The notes: a model not told the origin generated them from the letters alone. DNA of 64,000 nucleotides from F23-B02 sp963625685 (GCA_963625685.1 CAVFTR010000003.1:102983-166982); one strand, 5' to 3'. Positions 50,105 to 60,039 are shown, counted from the first letter of the stretch. Numbers and translations: made by a program.

Positions 50105-50539
50105 ATGTTCTCTGAAAACCTGAAAACACTGCGTAAGCAGAAGGGCTTTACGCAGGAGGAGCTCGCCGCCCGCCTGAACGTCGTCAGGCAGACCGTTTCA
50201 AAATGGGAAAAGGGTCTCTCGGTGCCGGACGCGGATATGCTAATGCGGCTTGCAGATATACTCGAAACGCAGGTCAGCACCCTGCTCGGAGCCGCGATAC
50301 ACGACGAGTCCGAGCCGGACGATATCGCGCGGCAGCTTGCGCGGATAAACGAGCAGCTTGCCGTCAAAAACCGCCGCAGCCGCCGCATATGGCGCACCGC
50401 AGCCGCGGTGCTCATAGTGCTCGCCGTGATATATATCCTGCTTATTATCCTGAATGTCGCTGCCTTTAAGCATTTAAAGGTCAGCGACAAGAGCGAGCTG
50501 CGCGAGACGAGCTATGTCGAGACAGTACCCGAGGAATAG
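50105..50539 (+). CDS. XRE regulator with C-terminal membrane helix
   Basis: A 144-residue protein. Residues 1-65 form a Cro/CI helix-turn-helix (FTQEELAARLNVVRQTVSKW), then a linker and one transmembrane helix near 100-120 (AAAVLIVLAVIYILLIILNV) with a short tail. Membrane-anchored XRE proteins of this form are common in Firmicutes; the target is unknown. The start follows a perfect taaggagg site. Confidence 0.88.
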   Translation: MFSENLKTLRKQKGFTQEELAARLNVVRQTVSKWEKGLSVPDADMLMRLADILETQVSTLLGAAIHDESEPDDIARQLARINEQLAVKNRRSRRIWRTAAAVLIVLAVIYILLIILNVAAFKHLKVSDKSELRETSYVETVPEE

Positions 50540-50566
50540 AAAAAAGCCGCCCATGGCGGCTTTTTT
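50540..50566. terminator. Bidirectional terminator
   Basis: aaaaaagccgcc and ggcggctttttt with a 3-nt loop lie between convergent genes. Confidence 0.9.
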
Positions 50567-50570
50567 CTAT

Positions 50571-50978
50571 TCATAACGTCCCGAGGTAGCCCTCGAGGAT
50601 TAGGCTTGCCGCGACCGCGTCAACGGTCCCGCGGTGCTTTTTTTCTTTTTTGCCGTTTGCGTGGAGTATCGCGTGCGCCTCGACGCTGCTGCGGCGCTCG
50701 TCCCACATGACGACGGGGATATCGGTCCTGCCCGCGAGGAGCGCGGCAAATCCGCGGCATTTTTCCGCCCTCGCGCCCTCCGAGCCGTCCATGTTTTTCG
50801 GAAGCCCCAGCACAAAGCGCTCAACTCCGCGCGCCTTTGCCTCGCGGACTATCTCGTCCGCCAGCGCGCCGGGATCCCACTGAGCGACCGTCCACGCCTC
50901 GCCGACGAGGATATTCATCGCGTCCGAGACCGCAAGCCCCGTGCGCGCGTCGCCGTAATCTATACCCATTATCCGCAT
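50571..50978 (-). CDS. ruvX: Putative Holliday junction resolvase RuvX/YqgF
   Basis: A 135-residue RNase H-like protein. The first catalytic Asp is in GIDYGDARTGLAVSD, with further motifs FVLGLPKNMDGSEG, WDERRSS and the terminal VDAVAAS. In bacteria the family acts in pre-16S rRNA processing and was earlier proposed as a junction resolvase. It is downstream of folC by 9 bp on the same strand. Confidence 0.93.
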   Translation of the reverse strand: MRIMGIDYGDARTGLAVSDAMNILVGEAWTVAQWDPGALADEIVREAKARGVERFVLGLPKNMDGSEGARAEKCRGFAALLAGRTDIPVVMWDERRSSVEAHAILHANGKKEKKHRGTVDAVAASLILEGYLGTL

Positions 50979-50987
50979 ATCCTCACC

Positions 50988-52259
50988 TCATTTCAGACCG
51001 AAGCAGGCGCGTACCTGCCCGCAGATATACAGCGAGCCGAAGGCGCAGACCATCGCGTCCCGCTCCTGCGCGATATCGCGCGCAAATAAAACGCCGTCCT
51101 CGACGCTGCCGGCAACGCAGACCTCGCGGCCGTCGCCCTCGAAGAGGACGGCAAGCTCCGCCGCGGGCAGCGCGCGTTCGGACTCCGGAGTCACGCACAC
51201 GCAGGTGTCAAACAGCGGCGCGAGCGTTGCGGCTATCGTCTTATAATCCTTATCCCTCAGGACCCCGACGAGCGCGACGCGCCTTGAGTCGGGGAAATAG
51301 TGCTCAAGACAATCGCGCAGAGCCGCGGCGCACTGCGGGTTGTGCCCTCCGTCAAGCACGAAGCACGGCTCCTCCGCGTGCAGGACCTCAAATCTCGCGG
51401 GCCAGGCGACGGAGTAGAGCCCCGCCTCGACCGCGTCATCGCCGATATCCCAGCCCTGCCTTCGCAGAACGGATATCGTCTCGAGCACCGTGGCCGCGTT
51501 GCGGCGCTGATGCTCGCCAAGAAGCGGTATCGCGTAGCTTGCGCCGCCGTAGGAAAACACCTGCCCGTCTATCGAGTCAAATTCGACGCGTATATCCTCA
51601 AAATCGGGGACATAGAGCTCCGCGCTCTTCTCGCGGCAGACCTCGCGCACGAGCTCCATCGTCTCGCCGTACTGCTGGTACATGACGACCGCGGCACCGT
51701 ATTTTATGATGCCTGCCTTTTCGTACGCTATCTCGGAGAGCGTGCCGCCGAGCACGGCCGTGTGGTCGAGGCCGATGTTCGCTATGACGCAGCACTCGGG
51801 GCAGGGGATGACGTTGGTCGCGTCGTATCTTCCGCCGAGCCCGACCTCGAGAATGACGATATCGCAGCCGGAATCCGCAAACCAGCGCAGAGCGGCGGCG
51901 GTCATCATCTCAAACTCCGTCGGATGGTCGTCCATCGCGTCGGCATGACGCTGTATCTCCGTTACGATATCGGCAAGGACACGGTCCCCGATCTGCTCGC
52001 CGTTTATCTGCATGCGCTCATTGAACCTGCGCAGATACGGCGAGGTGTAAAGCCCCGTTCTGAAGCCGGCTCTGCGCATGACGGATGCGAGCATCGCGCA
52101 TATGCTGCCCTTGCCGTTGGTCCCGGCGACGTGGACGAACCGGAGCTCCGACTGGGGATCGCCCATGCGTGACAGAAGCTCCGTTATCCGCTCGAGCCCG
52201 AGGCGCGAAGCCCTCCACGAGCTGCCGTTTATGTAATCCAATGCCTGTTTATAATCCAT
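50988..52259 (-). CDS. folC: Folylpolyglutamate/dihydrofolate synthase
   Basis: A 423-residue Mur-ligase-like enzyme that adds glutamate to folates. GTNGKGS is the ATP loop, TSPYLRRFNERMQING and HPTEFEMMTAAAL are family motifs, and DGGHNPQCAAAL marks the C-terminal domain. I start at 52259 (MDYKQALDYI) behind gaaggtctg; a longer frame adds seven residues. It overlaps nothing but sits 10 bp from the hydrolase gene. Confidence 0.93.
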   Translation of the reverse strand: MDYKQALDYINGSSWRASRLGLERITELLSRMGDPQSELRFVHVAGTNGKGSICAMLASVMRRAGFRTGLYTSPYLRRFNERMQINGEQIGDRVLADIVTEIQRHADAMDDHPTEFEMMTAAALRWFADSGCDIVILEVGLGGRYDATNVIPCPECCVIANIGLDHTAVLGGTLSEIAYEKAGIIKYGAAVVMYQQYGETMELVREVCREKSAELYVPDFEDIRVEFDSIDGQVFSYGGASYAIPLLGEHQRRNAATVLETISVLRRQGWDIGDDAVEAGLYSVAWPARFEVLHAEEPCFVLDGGHNPQCAAALRDCLEHYFPDSRRVALVGVLRDKDYKTIAATLAPLFDTCVCVTPESERALPAAELAVLFEGDGREVCVAGSVEDGVLFARDIAQERDAMVCAFGSLYICGQVRACFGLK

Positions 52260-52269
52260 ACTCAGACCT

Positions 52270-53172
52270 TCATTTTGCAATATATTTTTCGATAAACGCG
52301 TCTATCTTCGCTGTGTAGGCCTCGGGGGCCCTGAACATCGTCTCTATGTGCCGGGCGCCCTCCGTGAACAGACAGTCCTTGTCCGACGGGCATGACTCAT
52401 AGGCGCAGGGCGCGTTTTCAAAGGGAACGGTGGGGTCCATTGTGCCGTGCACGAAGAGCATGGGGCACGCGGCCCTGCCGAGCTCGCTCCTCACGTCGGT
52501 GTCGTCGAGCTCATAGCCGGCTATGAGCCGGTTGAGCCCTTCCATGAGCTTATAGGCCGGCCCGAGCTGCGAGCGCAGTATGGGACGGGCATCGACAAAG
52601 CCGCTGTCCTCAACGATGAATTTCACCGTCGGGGGGACACGGCCGCTCATTTTCATCACCGTTGCCCCGCCGAGCGAAAAGCCGTGCAGGATAATCTGTA
52701 TGTCGCTGCCGAATCTGTCCTCGAGAAAGCCCAGCCACTTCAGGCAGTCACGGCTTTCAAAAACACCGTAGCCGAACCACCTGCCGCCCGACAGGCCGGA
52801 CGCGGTGTTGTCCGGCGCGAAGACGTCGAAGCCGCGGCTGAGGTAGTATTCATGCAGCATCCCGGCCGTTTCCGCGTGCTCGGAGTGGTAGCCGTGGACG
52901 ATAAACGCTATCCTTTTGCTGAATTTTCTGCCGCCGGGAAAGTAAAAGCCCTGCAGGCTCTCGCCGCGCTCGGAGCGTATCGTGTAGCACAGATGCACCC
53001 TGCTTTCAAGCGCCTGCGCACGCTCGTCGCGCCAGACATAATACTCCGGCGCGTGCGTTTTCTTATCCAGCAGCGCGGCCATGAGCGGCGGCCGCCGCCG
53101 CGCGAAAACATATCTGTAGACGTCCCATACGACAAGCGGCGGTATTGCCGCGAGCAGGCAGCTTTTCTTCAT
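52270..53172 (-). CDS. Alpha/beta hydrolase with N-terminal membrane segment
   Basis: A 300-residue serine hydrolase. An N-terminal hydrophobic stretch (MKKSCLLAAIPPLVVWDVYR) suggests membrane anchoring. The oxyanion motif is FIVHGYHS, the nucleophile elbow GFSLGGAT, and the later Asp (GTMDPTVPF) and His (EGARHIETM) complete the triad. It resembles YqkD-type hydrolases of Firmicutes. The substrate is unknown. Confidence 0.88.
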   Translation of the reverse strand: MKKSCLLAAIPPLVVWDVYRYVFARRRPPLMAALLDKKTHAPEYYVWRDERAQALESRVHLCYTIRSERGESLQGFYFPGGRKFSKRIAFIVHGYHSEHAETAGMLHEYYLSRGFDVFAPDNTASGLSGGRWFGYGVFESRDCLKWLGFLEDRFGSDIQIILHGFSLGGATVMKMSGRVPPTVKFIVEDSGFVDARPILRSQLGPAYKLMEGLNRLIAGYELDDTDVRSELGRAACPMLFVHGTMDPTVPFENAPCAYESCPSDKDCLFTEGARHIETMFRAPEAYTAKIDAFIEKYIAK

Positions 53173-53173
53173 A

Positions 53174-54331
53174 TCAGTTCACCGGCAGTACCGCGCCTAC
53201 GCTCGATAGCAGCGAGAATGCGATAACGAGTATCTGAAACGGCAGCGTGCCGAATCTTCCGCAGATGGGGGAGGCGCCCGTGCGCCTGCGCGAGCGGTTG
53301 TAGGCGATGATTATGCCGATGCCGGTGACGACCTGAATGACGCTGGCAAAGCGCGTAAAGCCGACAAAACTGCTCACGCCGAACAGCGCCAGTATAAGAC
53401 AGGGCAGGGAGGCCAGCAGCCAGCTGAGGTTTTTGCTCCAGCCGGTCTGCTCGCCGACGATATCGCGCAGGTTAAGGGTGTTGGCCCAGAACGAGGTAGC
53501 GAGGGCCAGAAGCGTGAATATGTAGCCGATAACCGCGACCCAGCCGCCGAGATGGCGCGAAAGATCGACCAGCGCGCCGTCCTCGGAGATATCAGAGCCC
53601 GCGCCGAGCAGCGTCATGAGCGTTATGACGAAGATGAGCGCGAGGTTTATGCCGAGCCCCGTCGCGATCGCCGCGCGTATGCGCCCTGCGTCGCCGCCCA
53701 GACCCTTTACGACCTGAGGCGTGCTCATTACCGCGGAGAGCGAAAACGACACCATGCCGAACAGCGCCAGCGCGTTGTTGAAGCCCTGCCAGCCGCCGGG
53801 GAGGGGGCTCAGCTCGCGCATGAGCGTCGCGGCAAACAGGATCCCGACGACGGCGAGCATCAGGAAAACGGATATCTTCTCGCATATGCCGACAAGCTTC
53901 ATCCCGACGAACACGACGCCCGCGCCGAGCACATAGAATATCAGCATGCCGACTATATCCGGCAGGCCGAACCAGTTTCTGAACACCGCCGCCGCGCCGG
54001 TCAGAAAGGCGCTGACGTTCACGATGACCGAAATTCCGAGCAGGACGAAGGCCGTCCAGGTGAAAAAGGTCTTTATCCTTCCCGAGAAGAGCTCCGCGTC
54101 GAAGCATTTTACAAACTGCGCCCCGCCGTTATTGAGGCTGAGCTCGGCAATGAGAAAATGCAGGACCAGCGCCACGGCGTAGCCGATAAGCAGTATCAAA
54201 AGAGTTTCGCGGAAGCTGTTGTGCGCCGCGAGATAGGGGACCGACAGTATGCCCGCGCCGACTCCGTGGCCGACGATTATGCTCGCGGCCTCCATGAAGC
54301 TGAGTTCGCTCTCAGTCTTTATCTTTGCCAT
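53174..54331 (-). CDS. Amino acid permease, aromatic/hydroxy amino acid family
   Basis: A 385-residue transporter with 11 predicted helices. The N-terminal SFMEAASIIVGHGVGAGILS is the typical first-helix motif of HAAAP/APC permeases (TyrP, SdaC and relatives). The hydrolase gene follows directly after its stop. The substrate (serine, tyrosine or tryptophan) cannot be decided from sequence. Confidence 0.85.
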   Translation of the reverse strand: MAKIKTESELSFMEAASIIVGHGVGAGILSVPYLAAHNSFRETLLILLIGYAVALVLHFLIAELSLNNGGAQFVKCFDAELFSGRIKTFFTWTAFVLLGISVIVNVSAFLTGAAAVFRNWFGLPDIVGMLIFYVLGAGVVFVGMKLVGICEKISVFLMLAVVGILFAATLMRELSPLPGGWQGFNNALALFGMVSFSLSAVMSTPQVVKGLGGDAGRIRAAIATGLGINLALIFVITLMTLLGAGSDISEDGALVDLSRHLGGWVAVIGYIFTLLALATSFWANTLNLRDIVGEQTGWSKNLSWLLASLPCLILALFGVSSFVGFTRFASVIQVVTGIGIIIAYNRSRRRTGASPICGRFGTLPFQILVIAFSLLSSVGAVLPVN

Positions 54332-54438
54332 GTACCTGACCTCCGTCAGCGATATTTTCTCACCATTTTACCACAGCGAGCCCTGCATTACAATAGGCGT
54401 CGAATGCGTTATGTAAACTCAGGCCGCCGCTGCCACGC

Positions 54439-56133
54439 TCACTCCACCTTTACTATTTCACGCATGATGTCCGGGGGAAGCTTCACCACTTTGCGGTCAT
54501 AGGTCATAAGACCGTTGACCTCATCCTCCACATCGCTGAGCTGAGTATATACCGCGGCGGAAAGCCCCTGCTCATAGGCGGGCCTTATCTGCTCCGAGTA
54601 GAGCTTCCGGAGCGCCTTCTGAAGCTCCTTTTCGCTTTTCAGCTTTTTATATCCGAAGTCCGCGCTGCCGAAGCTGTGTCCCTTGCAGCGGAGGTTATAG
54701 CCGCCGAACTCCGTGAGCATGACCGCGCGGCCGAGCTTATCGGGCCTGAAGCTGTATTTTTTGAAATAGACGTGCAGGCTTTTTGTATCGCCGATCTTCT
54801 GGTCGTGCCAGCCGGAGGCGTGGTCTACCGTGCGCGTGGGGTCGATATTTGCGATTTTCTCCGCGATGCGCGCCGCGTCGAACTGGCCCCAGCCCTCGTT
54901 GAAGGGCACCCACATCGCGATGCACGGGAAGTTATACAAGAGCTCTATCATTTCGCCCAGCTCCGTTTCGTACTCGACCCTGCCCTCGAGCTCGTCTCTC
55001 GCAAAGAGCCTGTAGCTTTTGTCGCTTATATGCACGCCCGTCACGAGCGGCGCGGAGATCACGGCCGGATTATAGCTGCCGCCGCCGTTTATCATGTCCT
55101 GCCAGACGAGCATGCCCAGCCTGTCGCAGTGATAGTACCAGCGCAGGGGCTCTATCTTTATGTGCTTGCGCAGCATGTTGAAGCCCATGTCCTTGGCCGT
55201 CTGAATGTCGAAGATCAAGGCCTCGTCCGAGGGCGCGGTGTACATGCCGTCTGACCAGTAGCCCTGGTCGAGAAGTCCGTTGTGGAAATATGGCCTGCCG
55301 TTTAAAAACAGGCGCTTTACGCCCCTGGCGTCGGCCTCTACGGAAAATTTACGCATCGCGAAGTAGCTCTCGACCCTGTCCTCGCCGCAGGTGACGGAGA
55401 AGTCGTAGAGCTTCGGGTTTTCCGGCGACCACGGCTCAAAGCCGGGGACGGGTATCTGCGCGGGCAGCTGATAGCTTTTGCCGTCAAAGACCGCATACGC
55501 CCTGCTGTCGCCGACGGTGTCGGCGCGGATGCCGACGCTGCCCTTGTCAAAGTCGGGCGTTATGTGCAGAGCCCTTATGCAGTCGTGCGGTATGCACTCG
55601 GCCCAGACGGTCTGCCATATGCCGCTCTGGGGAGTGTACCATATGCCGCCGCGCTTTGTGCGCTGCTTGCCGCGCGAGTGATACGAGGTGTCGCTCAGGT
55701 CGCGCACGCTCAGGGATATCTCGTTTACCTCCCTTGAAAGGAAGCCCGTAGCGTCGAACTCGAAGGGCAGATAGCCGCCCTTGTGCCGGAATGCGCGCAG
55801 ACCGTTTATGTACACCGTGCAGCTCTGGTCCACGGCGCCGAAATGCAGTATGACGCGGTGACCCTCGGTAAACTCCGGCTTTACCCAGCTGCGCCTGTAC
55901 CAAAGATACTCGTCCGGCTTGAGCATACGCCCGACGCCCGAGAGCTCGCACTCGGGCGAGAAGGGGACAAGTATCTTACCCTCCCATTTGTCCGGCTGCT
56001 TCTCGCCGGCGGCGGTGAAGGCGTAGTCCCACAGACCGTTGAGATTTATATACGACTCGCGCCGCATCTGCGGACGCGGATATTCCGGCAGCACGCTGCC
56101 TGCGTCGAGCGCTTCTCCCCATCGTGTAAGCAT
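54439..56133 (-). CDS. Glycoside hydrolase family 2 protein
   Basis: A 564-residue beta-glycosidase-like enzyme without signal peptide, so cytosolic. The N-terminal sugar-binding jelly roll (about 25-185) is followed by an Ig-like domain and a TIM barrel from about 260. The acid/base Glu lies in WVPFNEGWGQ (near 405) and the nucleophile in MLTEFGGYN (near 465). It is shorter than classical LacZ or UidA. The specificity is unknown. It could work with the GPH symporter, but that operon is 12 kb away. Confidence 0.9.
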   Translation of the reverse strand: MLTRWGEALDAGSVLPEYPRPQMRRESYINLNGLWDYAFTAAGEKQPDKWEGKILVPFSPECELSGVGRMLKPDEYLWYRRSWVKPEFTEGHRVILHFGAVDQSCTVYINGLRAFRHKGGYLPFEFDATGFLSREVNEISLSVRDLSDTSYHSRGKQRTKRGGIWYTPQSGIWQTVWAECIPHDCIRALHITPDFDKGSVGIRADTVGDSRAYAVFDGKSYQLPAQIPVPGFEPWSPENPKLYDFSVTCGEDRVESYFAMRKFSVEADARGVKRLFLNGRPYFHNGLLDQGYWSDGMYTAPSDEALIFDIQTAKDMGFNMLRKHIKIEPLRWYYHCDRLGMLVWQDMINGGGSYNPAVISAPLVTGVHISDKSYRLFARDELEGRVEYETELGEMIELLYNFPCIAMWVPFNEGWGQFDAARIAEKIANIDPTRTVDHASGWHDQKIGDTKSLHVYFKKYSFRPDKLGRAVMLTEFGGYNLRCKGHSFGSADFGYKKLKSEKELQKALRKLYSEQIRPAYEQGLSAAVYTQLSDVEDEVNGLMTYDRKVVKLPPDIMREIVKVE

Positions 56134-56370
56134 GGCGATACCTCCGTTGATTTTATTTATAATTTTTTATTTATATTATATATGTGTAGTATACAACATA
56201 AACGGCATTTTGATAAGCCCGATTTTTAACAAGCTCTGCGTGACGGTGAGATATTGATAAATTAGCTACAATGAGCAAATTTTGCGTTAAAATATGTGCA
56301 GTTGTTAATCATTTGTCATGATAAAGCGCCAAAAACCACAAAAATTACACGAAAATCGAGTCATTGATTG

Positions 56371-56399
56371 TAGACACAAAACATAGTTTGTGTTATATT
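56371..56399 (+). promoter_or_regulatory. rnf promoter with palindrome between -35 and -10
   Basis: TAGACA (56371-56376) and TATATT (56394-56399) have a 17-bp spacer. ACACAAA-6 nt-TTTGTGT (56374-56393) is a perfect palindrome filling the spacer, a good position for a repressor. It is near to, but does not match, the Rex site polarity. The rest of 56134-56430 holds no gene. Confidence 0.55.
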
Positions 56400-56430
56400 T
56401 AGGGTTGCATAAATTAGAGAGGTGATGTAA

Positions 56431-57783
56431 ATGCCCTATAAGTTCCGCGGTGGCGTACATCCTGATTACATGAAGGCTCCCAACGAGCCTGTCGTGGTCG
56501 TTACCCCGCCGCCCCAGGTCGTTATCCCGATGGCACAGCACATCGGCGCACCTTGCCAGCCTATAGTCAAGGTCGGCGATTATGTTACGATGGGTCAGAA
56601 GATAGGCGACAACCCCGCGCCCGTTTCCGCCCCCGTACATTCTCCCGTCTCCGGCAAGGTAGTAGCGATCGAGCCCAGACCCCATCCGCTGGGCGATATG
56701 ATAATGGCGATCGTTATCGAAAACGATTACCAGGACACTCCCTGCACGGACCTGGCTCCCCTGACAGAGGAGCAGCTGAAGGATCCGGAAGCCATCCTTG
56801 CCCGTCTGCGCGAAGCAGGCATCGTCGGTATGGGCGGCGCCATGTTCCCCACGGCCTTCAAGATCAGAGGCGGCCTCGGTAAGGTCGACACTCTTATCAT
56901 CAACGGCGCGGAATGTGAGCCGTACCTCAACGGCGACCACTGGACGATGAAGCTGCATCCCGAGGAGCTCCTCAAGGGCATCGAGCTTGCGCGCGTCGCC
57001 AGCGGCCTGGACAAGGCCTATTACGGCATTGAGAAGAACAAGCTGGACGCGATCGAGCTTCTCAATTCCAAGAACCCGGCCCAGTACGGCGTCGAGATCG
57101 TGCCCGAGGAGGTCAAATACCCCCAGGGCGCGGAGAAAATGCAGATCAAGGCGATAACCAACCGCGAGGTCAAGCCCGGCGGACTGCCCGCGGGCGTCGG
57201 CTGCAACGTTATCAGCACGCAGACTGCATACGCTATCTACAAGGCCTGCTATCTCGGCATCCCCTGCTACGAGCGTATCCTCACCGTCGGCGGCTCGGCC
57301 GTCAATAAGCCCTATAACCTGCAGTGCCGCATAGGCACTCCCTTCCGCTACATCGTCGAGCAGTGCGGCGGCTTCGTCAAGACCCCCAAGAAGATAGTTC
57401 TCGGCGGACCCATGATGGGCCTCATCGCGACCGATATCGACGCTGTCAACATAAAGGGCACGGCAGGCATACTCTTCTTCACAGAGGAAGAGGACAGAAC
57501 GGTCGAAAACCCCACCTGCATACGCTGCGGCAAGTGCATCACCGTATGTCCCATGGGACTTGAGCCCGTTTACATGTACGCATACTTCAAGAAGGGCGAC
57601 TTCGAGAATATGAAGAAGTACCACATTCTTGACTGCTTCGAGTGCGGCAGCTGCTCGTACAACTGCCCCGGCAGAATGCCGCTGACACACTCGTTCAAGA
57701 CCGCCAAGATACTCTTCGCCGCAAAGGCGGCCGAGGAGAAGGCAAGGGCGGAAGCCGCTGCAAAGGAGGCCGAGAAAAAGTGA
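56431..57783 (+). CDS. rnfC: Rnf complex subunit RnfC
   Basis: A 450-residue electron-transfer subunit. The N-terminal barrel-sandwich part (FRGGVHPDYMK) is followed by an NADH/FMN domain with GIVGMGGAMFPT, then two [4Fe-4S] motifs, CIRCGKCITVCP and CFECGSCSYNCP. It accepts electrons from or gives them to NAD. The C-terminal alanine/lysine tail is usual. It heads the operon. Confidence 0.96.
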   Translation: MPYKFRGGVHPDYMKAPNEPVVVVTPPPQVVIPMAQHIGAPCQPIVKVGDYVTMGQKIGDNPAPVSAPVHSPVSGKVVAIEPRPHPLGDMIMAIVIENDYQDTPCTDLAPLTEEQLKDPEAILARLREAGIVGMGGAMFPTAFKIRGGLGKVDTLIINGAECEPYLNGDHWTMKLHPEELLKGIELARVASGLDKAYYGIEKNKLDAIELLNSKNPAQYGVEIVPEEVKYPQGAEKMQIKAITNREVKPGGLPAGVGCNVISTQTAYAIYKACYLGIPCYERILTVGGSAVNKPYNLQCRIGTPFRYIVEQCGGFVKTPKKIVLGGPMMGLIATDIDAVNIKGTAGILFFTEEEDRTVENPTCIRCGKCITVCPMGLEPVYMYAYFKKGDFENMKKYHILDCFECGSCSYNCPGRMPLTHSFKTAKILFAAKAAEEKARAEAAAKEAEKK

Positions 57784-58796
57784 AAGCAAAAGAATATACG
57801 TTTGACGCCTCCTATCAGCCTCAGGTGAGGACAAAGACCGATACCTCGCGCATAATGCTGGACGTCATAATCGCCCTCGTGCCGGCAATGGCCGTGGCCG
57901 TGTACCAGTTCGGCTTCAAGGTGCTGGCGCTTGTCGCGGTCAGCGTTGTCTCCTGCGTGTTCTTCGAGTGGGGCTACCGCAAGCTCATGAAGAAGCCCGA
58001 CTCCATCGGCGATCTTTCCGCCTGCGTCACGGGCGTTCTCATCGCAATGGTCATCCCCGCCGGGGCTCCCCTGTGGATGCCCATCGTCGCCGCGGCCTTT
58101 GCAATGGTCGTCGTAAAGCAGCTTTACGGCGGACTCGGCAAGAACTTCCTCAACCCCGCGCTCGCATCCCGCGCCTTCCTCATGGCCTCCTGGCCCGTCA
58201 TCATGACGACCTGGGCCGTCCCCAAGGCGCTTGCAGGCAGCGTTGACGCGGCCACCATGGCGACTCCGCTCAGCTACATGAAGGCCGGCGAGGCCCTGCC
58301 CGACACCTTCAGCTACGCGAACATGCTCATCGGCAACGTGCCCGGCTGCATCGGCGAGATAAGCGCCGTAGCACTGCTCATCGGCGGCGCGTACCTGCTC
58401 ATCCGCAAGGTCATCAGCTGGCGCATCCCCGTTGCATTTATCGGAACCGTCGCGGTCATCACCTTCATCTTCCCGATGAACGGTGCCGCACATTTCGACT
58501 GGATGCTCGCAAACGTCCTGTCCGGCGGCCTGCTGCTCGGCGCCTTCTTCATGGCGACCGACTACTCCTCCAGCCCCGTCACCCTCAACGGCCAGCTGCT
58601 GTACGGCTTCGGCTGCGGCGCTCTGACCGTTCTCATCCGCTATTTCGGCGGCTTCCCCGAGGGCGTTTCCTACGCTATCCTCATCATGAACCTGTGCGCA
58701 TGGGCGATCGATAAGGGTACCCGCGGCCGTCAGTTCGGCGTGACCAGGGAAGACCTCAAGGCAGCCAAGAAGGCAGCAAAGGAGGCGAAGGCGTAA
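57780..58796 (+). CDS. rnfD: Rnf complex subunit RnfD
   Basis: A 338-residue membrane subunit with about nine helices, starting at a GTG that overlaps the rnfC stop by 4 bp (aaaggagg upstream). The segment VDAATMATPLSYMK holds the threonine expected to carry covalent FMN. RnfD is thought to be part of the Na+ or H+ translocating path. Confidence 0.94.
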   Translation: MKAKEYTFDASYQPQVRTKTDTSRIMLDVIIALVPAMAVAVYQFGFKVLALVAVSVVSCVFFEWGYRKLMKKPDSIGDLSACVTGVLIAMVIPAGAPLWMPIVAAAFAMVVVKQLYGGLGKNFLNPALASRAFLMASWPVIMTTWAVPKALAGSVDAATMATPLSYMKAGEALPDTFSYANMLIGNVPGCIGEISAVALLIGGAYLLIRKVISWRIPVAFIGTVAVITFIFPMNGAAHFDWMLANVLSGGLLLGAFFMATDYSSSPVTLNGQLLYGFGCGALTVLIRYFGGFPEGVSYAILIMNLCAWAIDKGTRGRQFGVTREDLKAAKKAAKEAKA

Positions 58797-59347
58797 TGAA
58801 AAAGATACTCAAGCTTACAGCCATCCTTTTCCTCATCTCCGCTATCGTCGCGGGCGTCCTCGGTGTCGTATACGAGCTCACCGTTGACAGAATAGAAGAG
58901 ATCGCCGCGCAGAAGACCGCCGACGCATACGCCGAGGTCCTCGATGCAAAGGAATACAAGGAGGTCCAGTACACCGGCGCAGATACCGCCATTGATAAGA
59001 TATCCGAGGCCTATGCCGAGGACGGAAGCCTTGCCGGCCGCGTCGTGGAGACCACCGTCACCGGCAGCCAGGGCAGCATCACCATCATCATCGGCGTCGA
59101 CCCCGACAATAAGTGCACCGGCATCTCCATCACTTCGTCCAGCGAGACCTCCGGCCTCGGCGCCGTCGCCTCCAGCCCCAGCGACAAGGGCGTGGCCTTC
59201 CGCGAGCAGTTTGTCGGCCAGGGCTCCGATGTCGCTCTGAGCAAAAAGGGCGGCGATATAAACGCGCTGACCGGCGCGACCATCACATCCAACGCAGTTA
59301 CCGGCGCGGTAGCCTCCGCTACGGCAGCCTGCGAGAGTCTGGGTTAA
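58796..59347 (+). CDS. rnfG: Rnf complex subunit RnfG
   Basis: A 183-residue protein with one N-terminal membrane helix and an extracytoplasmic FMN-binding domain. The flavinylation motif is INALTGATITSNAV. Its start overlaps the rnfD stop by one base. Confidence 0.94.
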   Translation: MKKILKLTAILFLISAIVAGVLGVVYELTVDRIEEIAAQKTADAYAEVLDAKEYKEVQYTGADTAIDKISEAYAEDGSLAGRVVETTVTGSQGSITIIIGVDPDNKCTGISITSSSETSGLGAVASSPSDKGVAFREQFVGQGSDVALSKKGGDINALTGATITSNAVTGAVASATAACESLG

Positions 59348-59361
59348 GGAGGTAGACTTAA

Positions 59362-60039
59362 ATGAACATTAAAAAGCAGTTTAAGGAAGGCCTTATCACC
59401 AATAACCCCGTTCTCGTACAGCTCATCGGCATGTGCGCCACCATGGCGATCACGACGAGCCTCTTCAACGGCGTTGGCATGGGCCTGTCCGTTCTCATCA
59501 TTCTGACCTGCTGCAACGTCGTCGTTTCCGCGATCAGAAAGATAATCCCCAACGAGATCCGTCTTGCGATATTCGTCGTCGTCATCGCGGGCTTCGTTAC
59601 GATAGTCGACCTGCTGCTGCAGGCCTTCGTTCCCGCGCTGAGCGAGGCGCTGGGCGTATTTATCCCGCTTATCGTCGTTAACTGCATCATCATCGGCCGT
59701 GCGGAGGCCTTCTGCCAGAAAAACACGATCGGCGCATCCTTCTTCGACGGCGTGTTCCAGGGCCTGGGCTACACCATCGTCCTGATCGTAATGTGCCTGA
59801 TCCGCGAGCTCCTCGGCTTCGGCACCATCGGCGGCGGCCTTCTCGACCCCGTCAAGGGCCTCACCCTCGACGGCACCGGCGCCGGCTTTGCCGTGTTCGG
59901 AGCCGACTTCCAGGGCGCAATGGTCCTGACCATGCCCTTCGGCGGCTTCCTCACCCTCGGCTGCCTGATAGCGCTCATGCAGTATGCTCTGCGCAAGTCT
60001 GCCGAAAAGAAAGCAAAGAAGGAGGCTGAGGACAAATGA
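59362..60039 (+). CDS. rnfE: Rnf complex subunit RnfE
   Basis: A 225-residue integral membrane protein with six helices of the Rnf/Nqr type (NPVLVQLIGMCATMAI; INCIIIGRAEAF-like VNCIIIGRAEAF). It is homologous to RnfA. The cysteine of TCCNVVVSAI probably helps to hold the membrane iron-sulphur cluster. It overlaps rnfA by 4 bp. Confidence 0.95.
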   Translation: MNIKKQFKEGLITNNPVLVQLIGMCATMAITTSLFNGVGMGLSVLIILTCCNVVVSAIRKIIPNEIRLAIFVVVIAGFVTIVDLLLQAFVPALSEALGVFIPLIVVNCIIIGRAEAFCQKNTIGASFFDGVFQGLGYTIVLIVMCLIRELLGFGTIGGGLLDPVKGLTLDGTGAGFAVFGADFQGAMVLTMPFGGFLTLGCLIALMQYALRKSAEKKAKKEAEDK

